Origin: Desulfobulbaceae bacterium
GTDB lineage: Bacteria; Desulfobacterota; Desulfobulbia; Desulfobulbales; Desulfurivibrionaceae
Assembly (NCBI GenBank): GCA_003517965.1
Contig: DOZO01000070.1
Location: 1 to 17,572 of the forward strand
DNA length: 17,572 nt
Direction: 5' to 3'
Under the pieces are notes generated by a model. It had not been told where the DNA came from and searched no databases. It saw only the letters and a program-made list of their open reading frames with translations. This document shows positions 1 to 7,189 of the stretch, piece after piece. Position numbers and translations under genes: made by a program. The first letter of the stretch is position 1, and every line of letters starts with the position of its first letter.

Positions 1-57
1 TCGCTTTATAGCGAAGCTCTTTCGCAGGTAGAATAATTTTTGAAATCGTAAAAAATA

Positions 58-82
58 ACTTTCCAGCTTGGAGCCGGAAAGT
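58..82 (+). promoter_or_regulatory. small stem-loop in the gap upstream region
   Basis: ACTTTCC (58-64) pairs with GGAAAGT (76-82). Inside it GCT (66-68) pairs with AGC (72-74). An A-rich stretch follows. It lies ahead of the larger gap leader hairpin and may be part of the same 5' untranslated region. Further left, GCGAA (11-15) can pair with TTCGC (21-25), which may belong to the end of the preceding transcription unit. I could not place a convincing promoter between 1 and 99. Confidence 0.35.
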
Positions 83-99
83 AAGAAAAACCACGAGAC

Positions 100-204
100 G
101 TAACTGTTCAGCAGTGCTGCAGATGATAGGAAGAGGCCTGCGAAGTGTGCTATGCACATGCGCAGGCCGATGACAACGCAGATGCGGTGCTGCTGGGCAG
201 TTAC
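100..204 (+). promoter_or_regulatory. long structured leader hairpin of gap (candidate cis-regulatory RNA)
   Basis: The 105 bases before the gap ribosome binding site fold into one long hairpin. GTAACTG (100-106) pairs with CAGTTAC (198-204). After a 2x2 mismatch, 109-121 pairs with 183-195 as 13 continuous pairs, including G-T wobbles. An internal loop follows, with 122-134 opposite 169-182; both sides start with GATGA and end in a purine-rich GA. The apical stem GGCCTGCG (135-142)/CGCAGGCC (161-168) is perfect, with GTGTG/CACAT inside. The Shine-Dalgarno AGGAG (211-215) lies 6 bases past the closing stem. The design suits a riboswitch or protein-binding leader. It matches no riboswitch class that I recognise. 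Confidence 0.55.
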
Positions 205-221
205 ACAGAAAGGAGACTGGC

Positions 222-1226
222 ATGGCGATACGAATAGGAATCAACGGTTTTGGCCGCATCGGCCGCAACATCTTTCGGGCCATTAACAAAGATCCACTCT
301 TTGCCGAAATCGAGGTCGTCGCTATCAACGACCTGACCAACAATGCCACCCTGGCTCATCTGCTCAAGTACGACTCGATCATGGGCGTGTATGACAAAAG
401 CGTGACGGCCAACGAGAATGGACTGGTCGTCAATGGCCGTCAGGTAAGAATTTTCAACCACCGCAATCCCGCCGAAATTCCCTGGGGCGAGATGGGGGTC
501 GAGTATGTGGTCGAATCCACCGGCCTCTTCACCGATGGGGATAAAGCTGGCCTGCATCTTGAGGCCGGAGCCAAAAAGGTAATAATCTCCGCCCCGGCCA
601 AGGGCAAGGTCAAGACCATCGTCATGGGGGTCAACGAGGACGAATACGACCCCACCGAAGATCATATCATCTCCAACGCCTCCTGCACCACCAACTGCCT
701 GGCGCCCATGGCCAAGGTCATTCTTGACCGCTTCGGCATCAAGACCGGCCTGATGACCACAATCCACTCCTACACCAATGACCAGTCCATTCTGGATTTC
801 CCTCACAGTGACCTGCGCCGGGCCAGGGCGGCAGCGCTTTCCATGATCCCCACCAAAACCGGGGCCGCAGCCGCAGTCTCCCTGGTTATCCCCGAGCTGA
901 AAGGCAAGTTTGACGGCCTGGCGGTGCGGGTGCCAACCCCCAACGTCTCCTTAGTGGACGCAGTCATGGAGGTGGAAAAGGCAACCACGGTACAGGAGGT
1001 GAATCAGGCCCTCAAGGAAGCCGCCAACCGCTACCTCGGCTATTCCGATGAGCCGCTGGTTTCCATCGATTACCAGGGCAATCCGCATTCTTCGGTGGTG
1101 GATGCCATGTCCACCAAGGTGATCGGCACCTCGGTCAAGGTGCTGTCCTGGTATGACAACGAATGGGGCTACTCCAACCGGGTGCTGGATCTGATTTTGA
1201 TGATGGAGAGCCAGAAGCCGCTGTAA
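222..1226 (+). CDS. gap: type I glyceraldehyde-3-phosphate dehydrogenase
   Basis: This cytoplasmic glycolytic/gluconeogenic enzyme converts glyceraldehyde 3-phosphate, phosphate and NAD+ to 1,3-bisphosphoglycerate. At 334 aa it has the normal family length. The N-terminal Rossmann motif GINGFGRIGR (residues 6-15) is intact. Asp37 in INDLTN fits NAD rather than NADP preference. The active-site signature SNASCTTNCLAP carries the catalytic Cys155, and His182 is the general base in TTIHSYT. The S-loop (DLRRARAAAL) and the C-terminal SWYDNEWGYSNRV are present. The ATG at 222 follows AGGAG with a 6-base spacer. The leader upstream is strongly structured. The next gene begins 51 bases downstream on the same strand, so co-transcription is possible. 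Identity is secure. Confidence 0.98.
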   Translation: MAIRIGINGFGRIGRNIFRAINKDPLFAEIEVVAINDLTNNATLAHLLKYDSIMGVYDKSVTANENGLVVNGRQVRIFNHRNPAEIPWGEMGVEYVVESTGLFTDGDKAGLHLEAGAKKVIISAPAKGKVKTIVMGVNEDEYDPTEDHIISNASCTTNCLAPMAKVILDRFGIKTGLMTTIHSYTNDQSILDFPHSDLRRARAAALSMIPTKTGAAAAVSLVIPELKGKFDGLAVRVPTPNVSLVDAVMEVEKATTVQEVNQALKEAANRYLGYSDEPLVSIDYQGNPHSSVVDAMSTKVIGTSVKVLSWYDNEWGYSNRVLDLILMMESQKPL

Positions 1227-1277
1227 GCGAAAAGAAATCGGACAATATGGACAACACCCCCAGAAGGCTCCACTAAG

Positions 1278-2534
1278 ATGATTAACAATATCCATAAGTG
1301 GCTGATTATCAGGCTGGCAATGGTCTGCCTCGTCCTATCGCTGGTAATCGGCGGCCTGGTTCAGTATATCGGCCATACCCGACTGGATGACCATGTTATC
1401 CAAATGGCCCAGACTGAAACCGCACCGTATGCCGCCGAATTTATCTCTTATCTACAATTTACCACGGAAGAGGCCCTGGCTTATTTTAACCTAAAAATTC
1501 ACGATTTGATCAAAAACGACAACTTGATTGTAGTAGAATTTTATGATGCAGACGCCCAGAAAATCACCGAGGTAATCAAGCCTTCGGCAGCAGAGATCGA
1601 AAAAAGACTGCCCAAGCATGGCACCGAATTTGCTCTTACCAAAGGGATCATCTGCGAAAAAATAACCATGGATCAGGGTATTTTTTTACGGGTCTTTATT
1701 CCTCTCTACGACAAAATCGGGACCAAATTAGGGTCAATGGAGGGAATCTATAAGGCACCCGGTGAGATCATCGCCCAGAACAGAAGCCAAACCCTCTGGG
1801 CCTTGATCCTCGTTGTGCTGATCATCTTCGTAACCAGCCTGACCTTGTATCCACTCATAATCCGCCTAAACCGCAAGTTGATAGATTACTCGCACATCCT
1901 GGCTTTGACCAATATCGGGATGCTGAAGGTACTTGGCAGTGCCATTGCAAAACGAGACAGCGACACCAATATTCATAATTTTCGGGTGATGCTTTACTCG
2001 GTGCGGATTGCTGAAAAACTAAAACTTTCACATATCGCCATCCAGGGCTTAATCAAAGGATCTTTCCTCCATGACGTTGGCAAGATCGCTATCCCCGATG
2101 CAATCCTGCTCAAACCCGGCAAACTGACAGCGGAAGAATTTGCGGTCATGAAAACCCACGTAGGACATGGTGGAGATATTATTCGGAGTTATGACTGGCT
2201 AAAGGATGCCGACGAGGTGGTGCGTTGCCATCATGAAAAATTTGATGGCAACGGTTATCCCCAAGGATTGCTTGGGGAAGAGATCCCGCTCAGCGCTCGT
2301 ATTTTTGCTGTAGTGGACGTTTTTGATGCCCTGACTTCAAAACGTCCATATAAGGAGCCGTTCAGCATTGAGGCGTCAATGAAGATTATTGAGGAGGCAC
2401 GAGGAAGTCATTTCGATCCGGTAATTGCCGATTTGTTTCTGGCCCAGGCAAAGACTTTGGTTGCGGAGATTTGCAACGAGGAAGAATCTGTGCTGCATGG
2501 CAAACTGGAGGAGTACATCAAGACCTATTTTTAG
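1278..2534 (+). CDS. membrane-bound HD-GYP domain protein, likely cyclic-di-GMP phosphodiesterase
   Basis: This 418-aa inner-membrane signalling protein has a transmembrane helix at about 8-30, an extracytoplasmic sensor region at about 31-171 and a second helix at about 172-194, followed by a cytoplasmic HD-GYP domain at about 205-400. Metal-binding and catalytic motifs are complete: HD at 265-266 in FLHDVGK, H294 and H297, HH at 318-319, and DGNGYP at 323-328 (the GYP signature). HD-GYP domains hydrolyse c-di-GMP to pGpG or GMP, so the expected role is lowering c-di-GMP in response to a periplasmic cue. The sensor resembles no ligand domain I can name. A weak AGAAGG lies 10 bases before the ATG. 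Spacing from gap allows read-through, but a functional link to glycolysis is speculative. Confidence 0.9.
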   Translation: MINNIHKWLIIRLAMVCLVLSLVIGGLVQYIGHTRLDDHVIQMAQTETAPYAAEFISYLQFTTEEALAYFNLKIHDLIKNDNLIVVEFYDADAQKITEVIKPSAAEIEKRLPKHGTEFALTKGIICEKITMDQGIFLRVFIPLYDKIGTKLGSMEGIYKAPGEIIAQNRSQTLWALILVVLIIFVTSLTLYPLIIRLNRKLIDYSHILALTNIGMLKVLGSAIAKRDSDTNIHNFRVMLYSVRIAEKLKLSHIAIQGLIKGSFLHDVGKIAIPDAILLKPGKLTAEEFAVMKTHVGHGGDIIRSYDWLKDADEVVRCHHEKFDGNGYPQGLLGEEIPLSARIFAVVDVFDALTSKRPYKEPFSIEASMKIIEEARGSHFDPVIADLFLAQAKTLVAEICNEEESVLHGKLEEYIKTYF

Positions 2535-2628
2535 GAGCCGTTAAAAAACAACCTGTACTTTCTTGACCATTTCGTTACGGCTCCTTATGTCGTTTGCGGG
2601 ATCACAATTATTTAAGGTATTTTTTAAC
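2533..2628. terminator. nested inverted repeats between convergent genes (possible bidirectional terminator)
   Basis: AGGAGCCGT (2533-2541) pairs with ACGGCTCCT (2577-2585). Overlapping its left arm, GTTAAAAAA (2540-2548) can pair instead with TTTTTTAAC (2620-2628). The region lies between the convergent HD-GYP and rsmB stop codons, where termination in both directions is expected. Neither stem has the usual tight loop, so this is not a textbook intrinsic terminator. The two pairings compete. Confidence 0.35.
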
Positions 2629-2634
2629 AACGGC

Positions 2635-3969
2635 TTAATAGTCTTGCCTGCACATCCGGGCCGCAAAAAAACCATCCAGCCCCTGCTCGGGTGTGGTTTT
2701 CAAGAAACCCTGCCCGTCGCAGAAGCCTTTGGCCGCTTCCGGGAGATACTCCTGGGCCGGGGTGAGTAAAAATTCAGGATGTGCCTGGAGAAAACCCTCA
2801 AGCACTTCCTCATTTTCCCGTGGGTCAATGCTGCAGGTCGCATAAACAAGCACCCCGCCGTTTTCCAAAAGCCCTGCCGCTGCTTCCAGCAACGCCCGTT
2901 GTTTATCCTGATAACCTTGCAAGGCCGCCAGCGATCTCTTCCCCTTAATATCTGGCTGACGCCGAATCACCCCCAGGCCAGAACAGGGCGCATCAATAAG
3001 GATTCCCGCAAAGCCCTCCTGGTTCTGCCCGGCAAACTCCTGTAGCGTTTGCCCACAAATCTCTATCTCCGGCCCGCCAATACGCTGCAGGTTTTCCTTG
3101 AGCAGGGCTTGACGTTTTCGGCTGGGCTCTACCGCCACTATCCTGGCGCCTGCCGGGACCAACTGAGACAGATGCAGGGTCTTACCTCCAAGCCCGGCGC
3201 AACCGTCAAGGTATCTACCCCGAACAAACGGGGCCAGCAACTGCGCAACCAGCTGGGCCGCCTCATCCTGCACCACAAAAAAGCCCTGGCCAAAGCCGGG
3301 CAGCACCATAACGCTGCCTTGAAAATTATTGATCCGCACCGCCTCCGTGGCAAAAAGGCCGCGTTCACAATCAAAACCATTTTCCCGTAATAAGACCAGA
3401 TAATCGTCGGTAGAGATACGACCATGATTAACCCGCACCACCATCGGCGGCGGGGTATTATTGAGCCAGCAAATCCTTCTGGTTCGCTCCTGGCCGAAAA
3501 GCCCTTCCCAGCGCGCCACCAACCAGGCCGGATGGCTCAACACCGCCGCCGCCTCATCGGGCGCGGCCAGACTCGCACGTTGGCGGACCATGGCGCGCAG
3601 CACCCCATTGACAAACCCGGTAAGCCATTTCGGCTGCCGGGCCAGTTTCAAGGCCTGGACCGTTTCATTGATGGCGGCAGATTCCGGCACCCGATCAAGA
3701 AAAACCAACTGATACAGACCAACCCGCAAGGCCGCTAAGGTGAGAGGCTTCATACCTGACAAGGGATGGCGGGAAAATTTCTGAATGTGCGCATCAAGAT
3801 AGCCTTGCCAGCGGACAACCCCATAAACAAGGGCCATGATAAACTGCTTGTCACGCTGATCGTCCATGGCCACACCAGAGACAATGCTGTCCAGCACCTG
3901 GTCCAGCGACTCCTGTGATTTCTCCCAGGCAAGCAACACCTCCATGGCTATGGCACGGGAATTTTTCAT
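2635..3969 (-). CDS. rsmB: 16S rRNA (cytosine-967-C5)-methyltransferase RsmB
   Basis: This enzyme uses S-adenosylmethionine to methylate C967 of 16S rRNA. The N-terminal third (about 1-135) is the NusB-like RNA-binding domain with NAVLRAMVRQ-type helices. The C-terminal part (about 230-440) is the Rossmann methyltransferase: SAM motif LDGCAGLGGKT, motif IV DAPCSGLGVIRRQPD with its conserved Cys, and motif VI YATCSI with the catalytic Cys. The terminal FFAARM motif is typical of the family. Length (444 aa) is normal. I chose the ATG at 3969, which overlaps the pgeF stop by one base (TGATG) and suggests translational coupling. A TTG three bases upstream is an alternative start. It forms a leftward two-gene unit with pgeF. 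Confidence 0.96.
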   Translation of the reverse strand: MKNSRAIAMEVLLAWEKSQESLDQVLDSIVSGVAMDDQRDKQFIMALVYGVVRWQGYLDAHIQKFSRHPLSGMKPLTLAALRVGLYQLVFLDRVPESAAINETVQALKLARQPKWLTGFVNGVLRAMVRQRASLAAPDEAAAVLSHPAWLVARWEGLFGQERTRRICWLNNTPPPMVVRVNHGRISTDDYLVLLRENGFDCERGLFATEAVRINNFQGSVMVLPGFGQGFFVVQDEAAQLVAQLLAPFVRGRYLDGCAGLGGKTLHLSQLVPAGARIVAVEPSRKRQALLKENLQRIGGPEIEICGQTLQEFAGQNQEGFAGILIDAPCSGLGVIRRQPDIKGKRSLAALQGYQDKQRALLEAAAGLLENGGVLVYATCSIDPRENEEVLEGFLQAHPEFLLTPAQEYLPEAAKGFCDGQGFLKTTPEQGLDGFFAARMCRQDY

Positions 3970-4706
3970 CAACGATCACCCTGTTGCTTTGACACCAACC
4001 CAATTACCGAGGCAAAGCGGCCGGTCACCCTGTCCCGGCGATAGGAAAAATAATCTCCCTCGCAAACTGTACATTTCTCCGCGATTTCGATCTGCTCGCC
4101 CCGCACCCCACTATCGCGGAGCTGATCCCGGCTGATAGCCCAGAAATCAAAATGATTGGGGCGTACCTGATAGCCATGAAAGGTCTCGGGCAACTCTTGG
4201 CAATAGTTAACAAACTCCCCACAGCATGGCCCCAGGGATGGACTGATAGCGGCGAACAGGCTGGTTGGCCTTGTCCCGTAAACCGCAGTCATGGCGGCCA
4301 CAGTTTTGCCAATGATATTCGCCACGCTACCCAACCAGCCGGAATGGATATTGGCCACCGCCGCATGTTCAGGGTCATAGAGCATGACCGCCTGACAATC
4401 AGCCTGCTGGATCATCAGGCCGAGGCCGGGAATGTTGGTCATGAGAGCGTCATACCCGGCATGCTCAAAGTCCGCCTCCGGCAACCAGTCCACCACCAAA
4501 ACGCTGTCTCCATGTACCTGCCGCGCCGAAACCAGGCGCGACAGCCCAAGCTCTTCCCTGATCACCGCCCTGTTTTGCAGCACCAGCACCTCATCATCGC
4601 CCACCTGCAAGCCAACATTGCGCGAATGATACGGGGCCTCACTCGCGCCGCCATGCCGCGAAAAAGTTGCGCTGGAAACTGCCGGTAGATGGGGAAAAAA
4701 AATCAT
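3969..4706 (-). CDS. pgeF: YfiH/PgeF family protein (purine nucleoside phosphorylase / peptidoglycan-editing factor)
   Basis: This is a 245-aa member of the multicopper-oxidase-like laccase-domain family (DUF152). Characterised members act on purine nucleosides, and the E. coli protein helps keep wrong residues out of peptidoglycan precursors. Metal-site residues are visible in order: His65 in ARQVHG, Cys104 in QQADCQAVMLYD and His121 in NIHSGWLGS. The family motifs GPCCGEF and DYFSYRRD..TGR are also present. Length is normal. The ATG at 4706 is preceded by AAAGGG seven bases upstream. The gene is the last chromosomal gene before the island, so its promoter region adjoins the junction. The exact physiological substrate is not decided by sequence. 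Confidence 0.93.
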   Translation of the reverse strand: MIFFPHLPAVSSATFSRHGGASEAPYHSRNVGLQVGDDEVLVLQNRAVIREELGLSRLVSARQVHGDSVLVVDWLPEADFEHAGYDALMTNIPGLGLMIQQADCQAVMLYDPEHAAVANIHSGWLGSVANIIGKTVAAMTAVYGTRPTSLFAAISPSLGPCCGEFVNYCQELPETFHGYQVRPNHFDFWAISRDQLRDSGVRGEQIEIAEKCTVCEGDYFSYRRDRVTGRFASVIGLVSKQQGDR

Positions 4707-4790
4707 GGGTGGCCCTTTTGTTGACTACGCATTGTTCAAGATGCCAGAAACTAATTTGCCCGTGCAACAGCAGTATGCCCAGCGCACGGT

Positions 4791-4825
4791 GAAGAAAAGA
4801 AAAAGCCCTGATTTATCAGGGCTTT
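4791..4825 (-). terminator. perfect stem-loop with T-rich tail, reading leftward
   Basis: AAAGCCCTGA (4802-4811) pairs perfectly with TCAGGGCTTT (4816-4825) around TTTA. Read leftward, the stem runs into TTTTTCTTTTCTT, which is a good intrinsic terminator. It would stop island transcripts before pgeF. It lies at the presumed island boundary and might itself be part of the integration target. Confidence 0.6.
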
Positions 4826-4834
4826 CGGGATGAA

Positions 4835-4958
4835 ACCGGATGTTACCGGATTATGATCTGGTGGGATGCAGTCCATTAAACTGACATCATAACATTTCGA
4901 TATTTATATATTTTGTTGAGACGCAAAAATATAAATACCCCAAAAAATACCCCCAAAA
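4835..4958. other. presumed island attachment region with integrase-type repeats
   Basis: There are three kinds of signal in 125 bases. ACCGGAT occurs at 4835-4841 and 4845-4851, exactly 10 bp apart, with a near-inverted copy ATCTGGT at 4856-4862. An AT-rich palindrome has arms 4902-4914 and 4925-4936 around GTTGAGACGC. Tandem AAATACCCCAAAA (4933-4945) and AAATACCCCCAAAA (4945-4958) resemble the GGGGTATTT arm-type repeats often seen next to P4-like integrase junctions. The position, between housekeeping genes and an integrase-bearing leftward gene block, supports an att site. The core cannot be defined without the other island end, and no tRNA is present. Confidence 0.5.
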
Positions 4959-4989
4959 CATAAAATGCTCTAGCCCACTACGGCTTACT

Positions 4990-4995
4990 TATAAT
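4990..4995 (+). promoter_or_regulatory. -10 box, candidate promoter of the structured RNA
   Basis: TATAAT is a perfect sigma-70 -10 element, about six bases before the first stem of the candidate RNA. No good -35 hexamer is visible 16-18 bases upstream. If used, transcription would start near 5001-5003. Confidence 0.4.
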
Positions 4996-5604
4996 TCTAA
5001 AAAGCGTTTTTGGGCACCTTTTATTTAGGTGTTGAGCGCTGGCCACGGACACGGACGACAAAATCCGAACGACAACCCAGCGCAATGGAACATAGGACGG
5101 GTCACCCTGCGCCCCTTCGTGGCTTGGCGGCAATGATGACCACCTGGAAGAGCCGGAGGCGGGTAGGACTATTGGAGACAAAGGACGGGCAGACCATAGC
5201 AGAGTGACGAAACGGGCCAGAGGCGCACCTGATGGGACAGGTGGCAGAAAGATGAAGGTGGGCCAGTATGTCGGCGCTGGAGGTGGGGAGGAGATGCAGG
5301 TGACCCTACGCAGAGCGGAGCGGCCAGGTGGGCGGGCCGAAAAGTTGATGAGAGCCGAATCCTGGCAAGCGCTGAACCTCGCAAGGGTGCCGTTGCTTCT
5401 GCTCTGTTCAGATTGTATGCCGTGAATAGTACCCCGGCACTCGAACTGCTGATAACTGGCGTGGTGGTTGCTGGGCGTGGCGTCCCGGCTGCCCACGGGT
5501 AAGACGTGACCACGGCAAACACCATGACAGCGAAACGGATCACGAAGACAGAAGGTGCCTTGATTTGCGCCCTTCGGCGGTGGCTGGCGGGACTTTTGCA
5601 ATGT

Positions 5605-5671
5605 CGCATAATTACCGCGTTATGTTTGAATGGGTGCAGTGTCCCATTAAACATAATGCTTGAATTATGCG
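5605..5671. repeat. attC-like folded site: two inverted Xer/dif-like half-palindromes
   Basis: The outer arms CGCATAATT (5605-5613) and AATTATGCG (5663-5671) pair perfectly. A 6x6 unpaired segment follows (5614-5619 opposite 5657-5662). The inner arms TTATGTTTGAATGGG (5620-5634) and CCCATTAAACATAA (5643-5656) pair except for one bulged G (5628), around an 8-base loop. Each side alone reads GCATAA-8 bases-TTATGTTTnAAT-like. This resembles E. coli dif (GCATAA-6 bases-TTATGTTAAAT) with a longer spacer. R box, unpaired spacer, L box and extrahelical base are the features of integron attC and CTX-phage attP hairpins. It might instead be only an RNA hairpin. Confidence 0.5.
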
Positions 5672-5860
5672 GGGTGCCGTTTACCCGAAACATTCGTGCA
5701 AAAGGCATGACAGCCGCCGCCTTCCGATGACGTTGGCGTTGGGACATCGCCGTACCGATGCGGTTAAAGGGCGACTGGAAGCCGCTTGCCGTTTGTCCGA
5801 TGTAAAGTACCTTTCAGATCAGGTGCTGAAACGCGCATCTATGCCCAGCGACTACGCCCG

Positions 5861-5963
5861 AAGCCCACCCCTGTTATCGCTCTGGTGATGCTGGTCGATG
5901 GAGCCTGAAGGCAACGGGCTGCCGATGCACTGGATAACTACAACTAGGGGGGTGGGCTTTTTT
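5861..5963 (+). terminator. 3' structured domain and intrinsic terminator of the candidate RNA
   Basis: AAGCCCACCCC (5861-5871) pairs with GGGGTGGGCTT (5949-5959), and TTTTTT ends at 5963. The 77 bases inside are also structured: GTTATC (5873-5878) pairs with GATAAC (5933-5938), and GGAGCC (5900-5905) pairs with GGCTGCC (5917-5923) with one bulge. A long-range stem ending in a T-run points to rightward transcription ending here, about 90 bases before the convergent integrase stop. Confidence 0.55.
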
Positions 5964-6006
5964 AGGGCGGGGGAGGCTGGCTGGTCTATGTGAAGTACCG
6001 CTAGCT

Positions 6007-6023
6007 CGGGCGTTGTTTGCCCG
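6007..6023 (-). terminator. short GC stem-loop beyond the integrase stop
   Basis: CGGGC (6007-6011) pairs with GCCCG (6019-6023) around a 7-base loop, 30 bases beyond the integrase stop codon. No T-run follows in the leftward direction, so it is at best a weak or Rho-assisted end of the int transcript. Confidence 0.25.
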
Positions 6024-6052
6024 GCGGTCCCGTGGCTTATCACGCCAGAGAT

Positions 6053-7177
6053 TCAGCCCTTCGCCCCCGGAGACTGCATATCCACCCCAGCCCCACGCAA
6101 TTTCTTGAATACTGCCTCCGCAATCTCGTCAGCACCAGACTGCACGGTCTGTTGTGGCGCCGCCAAGCCCCGAATGATCTCCCCTTGGCGCCGGCATTCA
6201 ACCGCGCCATAGCTCAGAAAGGTGGTCAACACCTTCTCATGCCCCAGGTTCTGGCTCCAGGCCTTGAACTGTTCAGGGGTTTTGCAAACTTCCTGGCCAA
6301 GTTGGACAAGGGTATTTCGGAAGCTATGCGGGTTGAAATACGGCAGGCCCGCAGAGACAAAGGCCTCGCGGAATACTTTCCGAATGGGCGTGGCATTGCT
6401 CCAATGGTCCCGTGATAGCCCCGCCGCTTCGAATTGGCAAGATGCCCCCAATCTTACGCCTGTCGCCGGGAAAAGCGGGTCATCGTTGCCCCAGAGTTTT
6501 TCATCCCGGAGATATGCCACCCACTCCACCACGATCCCGCGCACTTCCTCACCCACCGGAAAGAAGAAGGTGTCGAAGGTCTTGCTGAATTTCGTCTTTA
6601 CCTCGCGGGCATCCTGGTTGACGCAGCCAACAATCAGATCGACATGCTTCAACTTCATCGAGGCAATGGCGCTGTCTCTCGCCCCGGTCAGGAGAGTAAA
6701 TGCCACCAGGGCACGGTTACGCCGCTCTATATCGGTGTCGGCCGACATCATCTTGATGACGTGCTTGATCTGTTCCAGGGTCGGCACCTTTGGTTGCCGT
6801 TGGGCCGTAGCGACGCGAGTATCCTTGTCCGACAGATTGAAATACTCGGCATCGGCATACTGAAAACGCGACTTATAGCCAGGCAGCCAGGCCAGCCACT
6901 GGAAGAATCGTTTAAGTTGGGTGAGTGTCGCATGCAGGGTCGCCTTGCTCAACCTCACCCCCGACTGCTGCCCCTTCTGTTCGGCAAGATGCTTCTTGAA
7001 GGCGATTGCCTGTTCAAAGTGAAAGGCCTTGAAATCCCGATACTTGGTATAGACCTCGAACCGATTTAGGGCCTTCGCCGCCGCATCGACGGTCGGCTCG
7101 CCATGGCGCTTGGCCTCCTTCAAAAAGGCGAAATACTTGCGCTTGATCCGTTCATTTTCTGCACTGTGTTTTTTCAT
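6053..7177 (-). CDS. tyrosine recombinase / site-specific integrase
   Basis: This 374-aa protein has an N-terminal SAM-like DNA-binding core (about 5-110) and a C-terminal catalytic domain (about 130-345). All catalytic residues are visible: Arg167 in TGARDSA, a Lys in the beta-hairpin (about 194-196), His284 and Arg287 in PHSFRNT, His313 in LGHEKV, and the nucleophile Tyr323 in LSYGAV. It should cut and rejoin DNA through a 3'-phosphotyrosine link and integrate or excise the element. The ATG at 7177 follows AGGGG. It lies 12 bases after the stop of the HTH gene, so the two form one unit. Its 3' end faces the attachment region across the candidate RNA. It may act on the whole island or on the folded site at 5605-5671. 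Confidence 0.93.
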   Translation of the reverse strand: MKKHSAENERIKRKYFAFLKEAKRHGEPTVDAAAKALNRFEVYTKYRDFKAFHFEQAIAFKKHLAEQKGQQSGVRLSKATLHATLTQLKRFFQWLAWLPGYKSRFQYADAEYFNLSDKDTRVATAQRQPKVPTLEQIKHVIKMMSADTDIERRNRALVAFTLLTGARDSAIASMKLKHVDLIVGCVNQDAREVKTKFSKTFDTFFFPVGEEVRGIVVEWVAYLRDEKLWGNDDPLFPATGVRLGASCQFEAAGLSRDHWSNATPIRKVFREAFVSAGLPYFNPHSFRNTLVQLGQEVCKTPEQFKAWSQNLGHEKVLTTFLSYGAVECRRQGEIIRGLAAPQQTVQSGADEIAEAVFKKLRGAGVDMQSPGAKG

Positions 7178-7189
7178 GGTTTGATACCC

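Larger units (their letters stand above)
5001..5963 (+). ncRNA. candidate large structured noncoding RNA next to the integrase
   Basis: About 960 bases separate the attachment signals from the integrase and hold no convincing gene. The open frames present are Pro/Ser/Arg-rich, lack ribosome binding sites and resemble no family. Secondary structure is abundant. AGCG (5003-5006) closes with CGCT (5037-5040) around a CACCT/AGGTG stem. CACCT/AGGTG forms again near 5226-5242. CGTGGT (5460) pairs with ACCACG (near 5509), enclosing CGTGG/CCACG. A long hairpin spans 5605-5671. The 3' domain ends in a terminator. A -10 box at 4990 and the T-run at 5963 set the limits. The setting resembles giant RNAs of mobile elements such as GOLLD or ROOL, but I do not recognise a known class. 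A decayed intron or insertion is an alternative. Confidence 0.5.

Noticed and set aside
201..806. 201-codon open frame opposite gap
   Set aside because: It lies antisense to a highly conserved enzyme gene whose codon pattern explains it, and has no recognisable domain.
4835..4958. CRISPR array
   Set aside because: The repeats are only 7-14 bases, with two copies each and no spacers of regular length; there are no cas genes nearby.
4707..4990. tRNA or tmRNA 3' end as integration target
   Set aside because: No T-loop (GGTTCGAATCC-like), CCA end or cloverleaf was found near the junction; the hairpin there is a terminator-like stem.
4978..5888. Several open frames of 60-207 codons on both strands in the 1-kb gap
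   Set aside because: They overlap one another on both strands, are rich in Pro, Ser and Arg as expected for translated noncoding GC-rich DNA, lack ribosome binding sites, and run straight through strong stems and the terminator-like 3' domain.
5001..5963. Group II intron reading of the 1-kb structured region
   Set aside because: No GTGYG-like start with matching AY end, no clear domain V hairpin and no reverse transcriptase frame were found; the 3' end instead looks like an intrinsic terminator.
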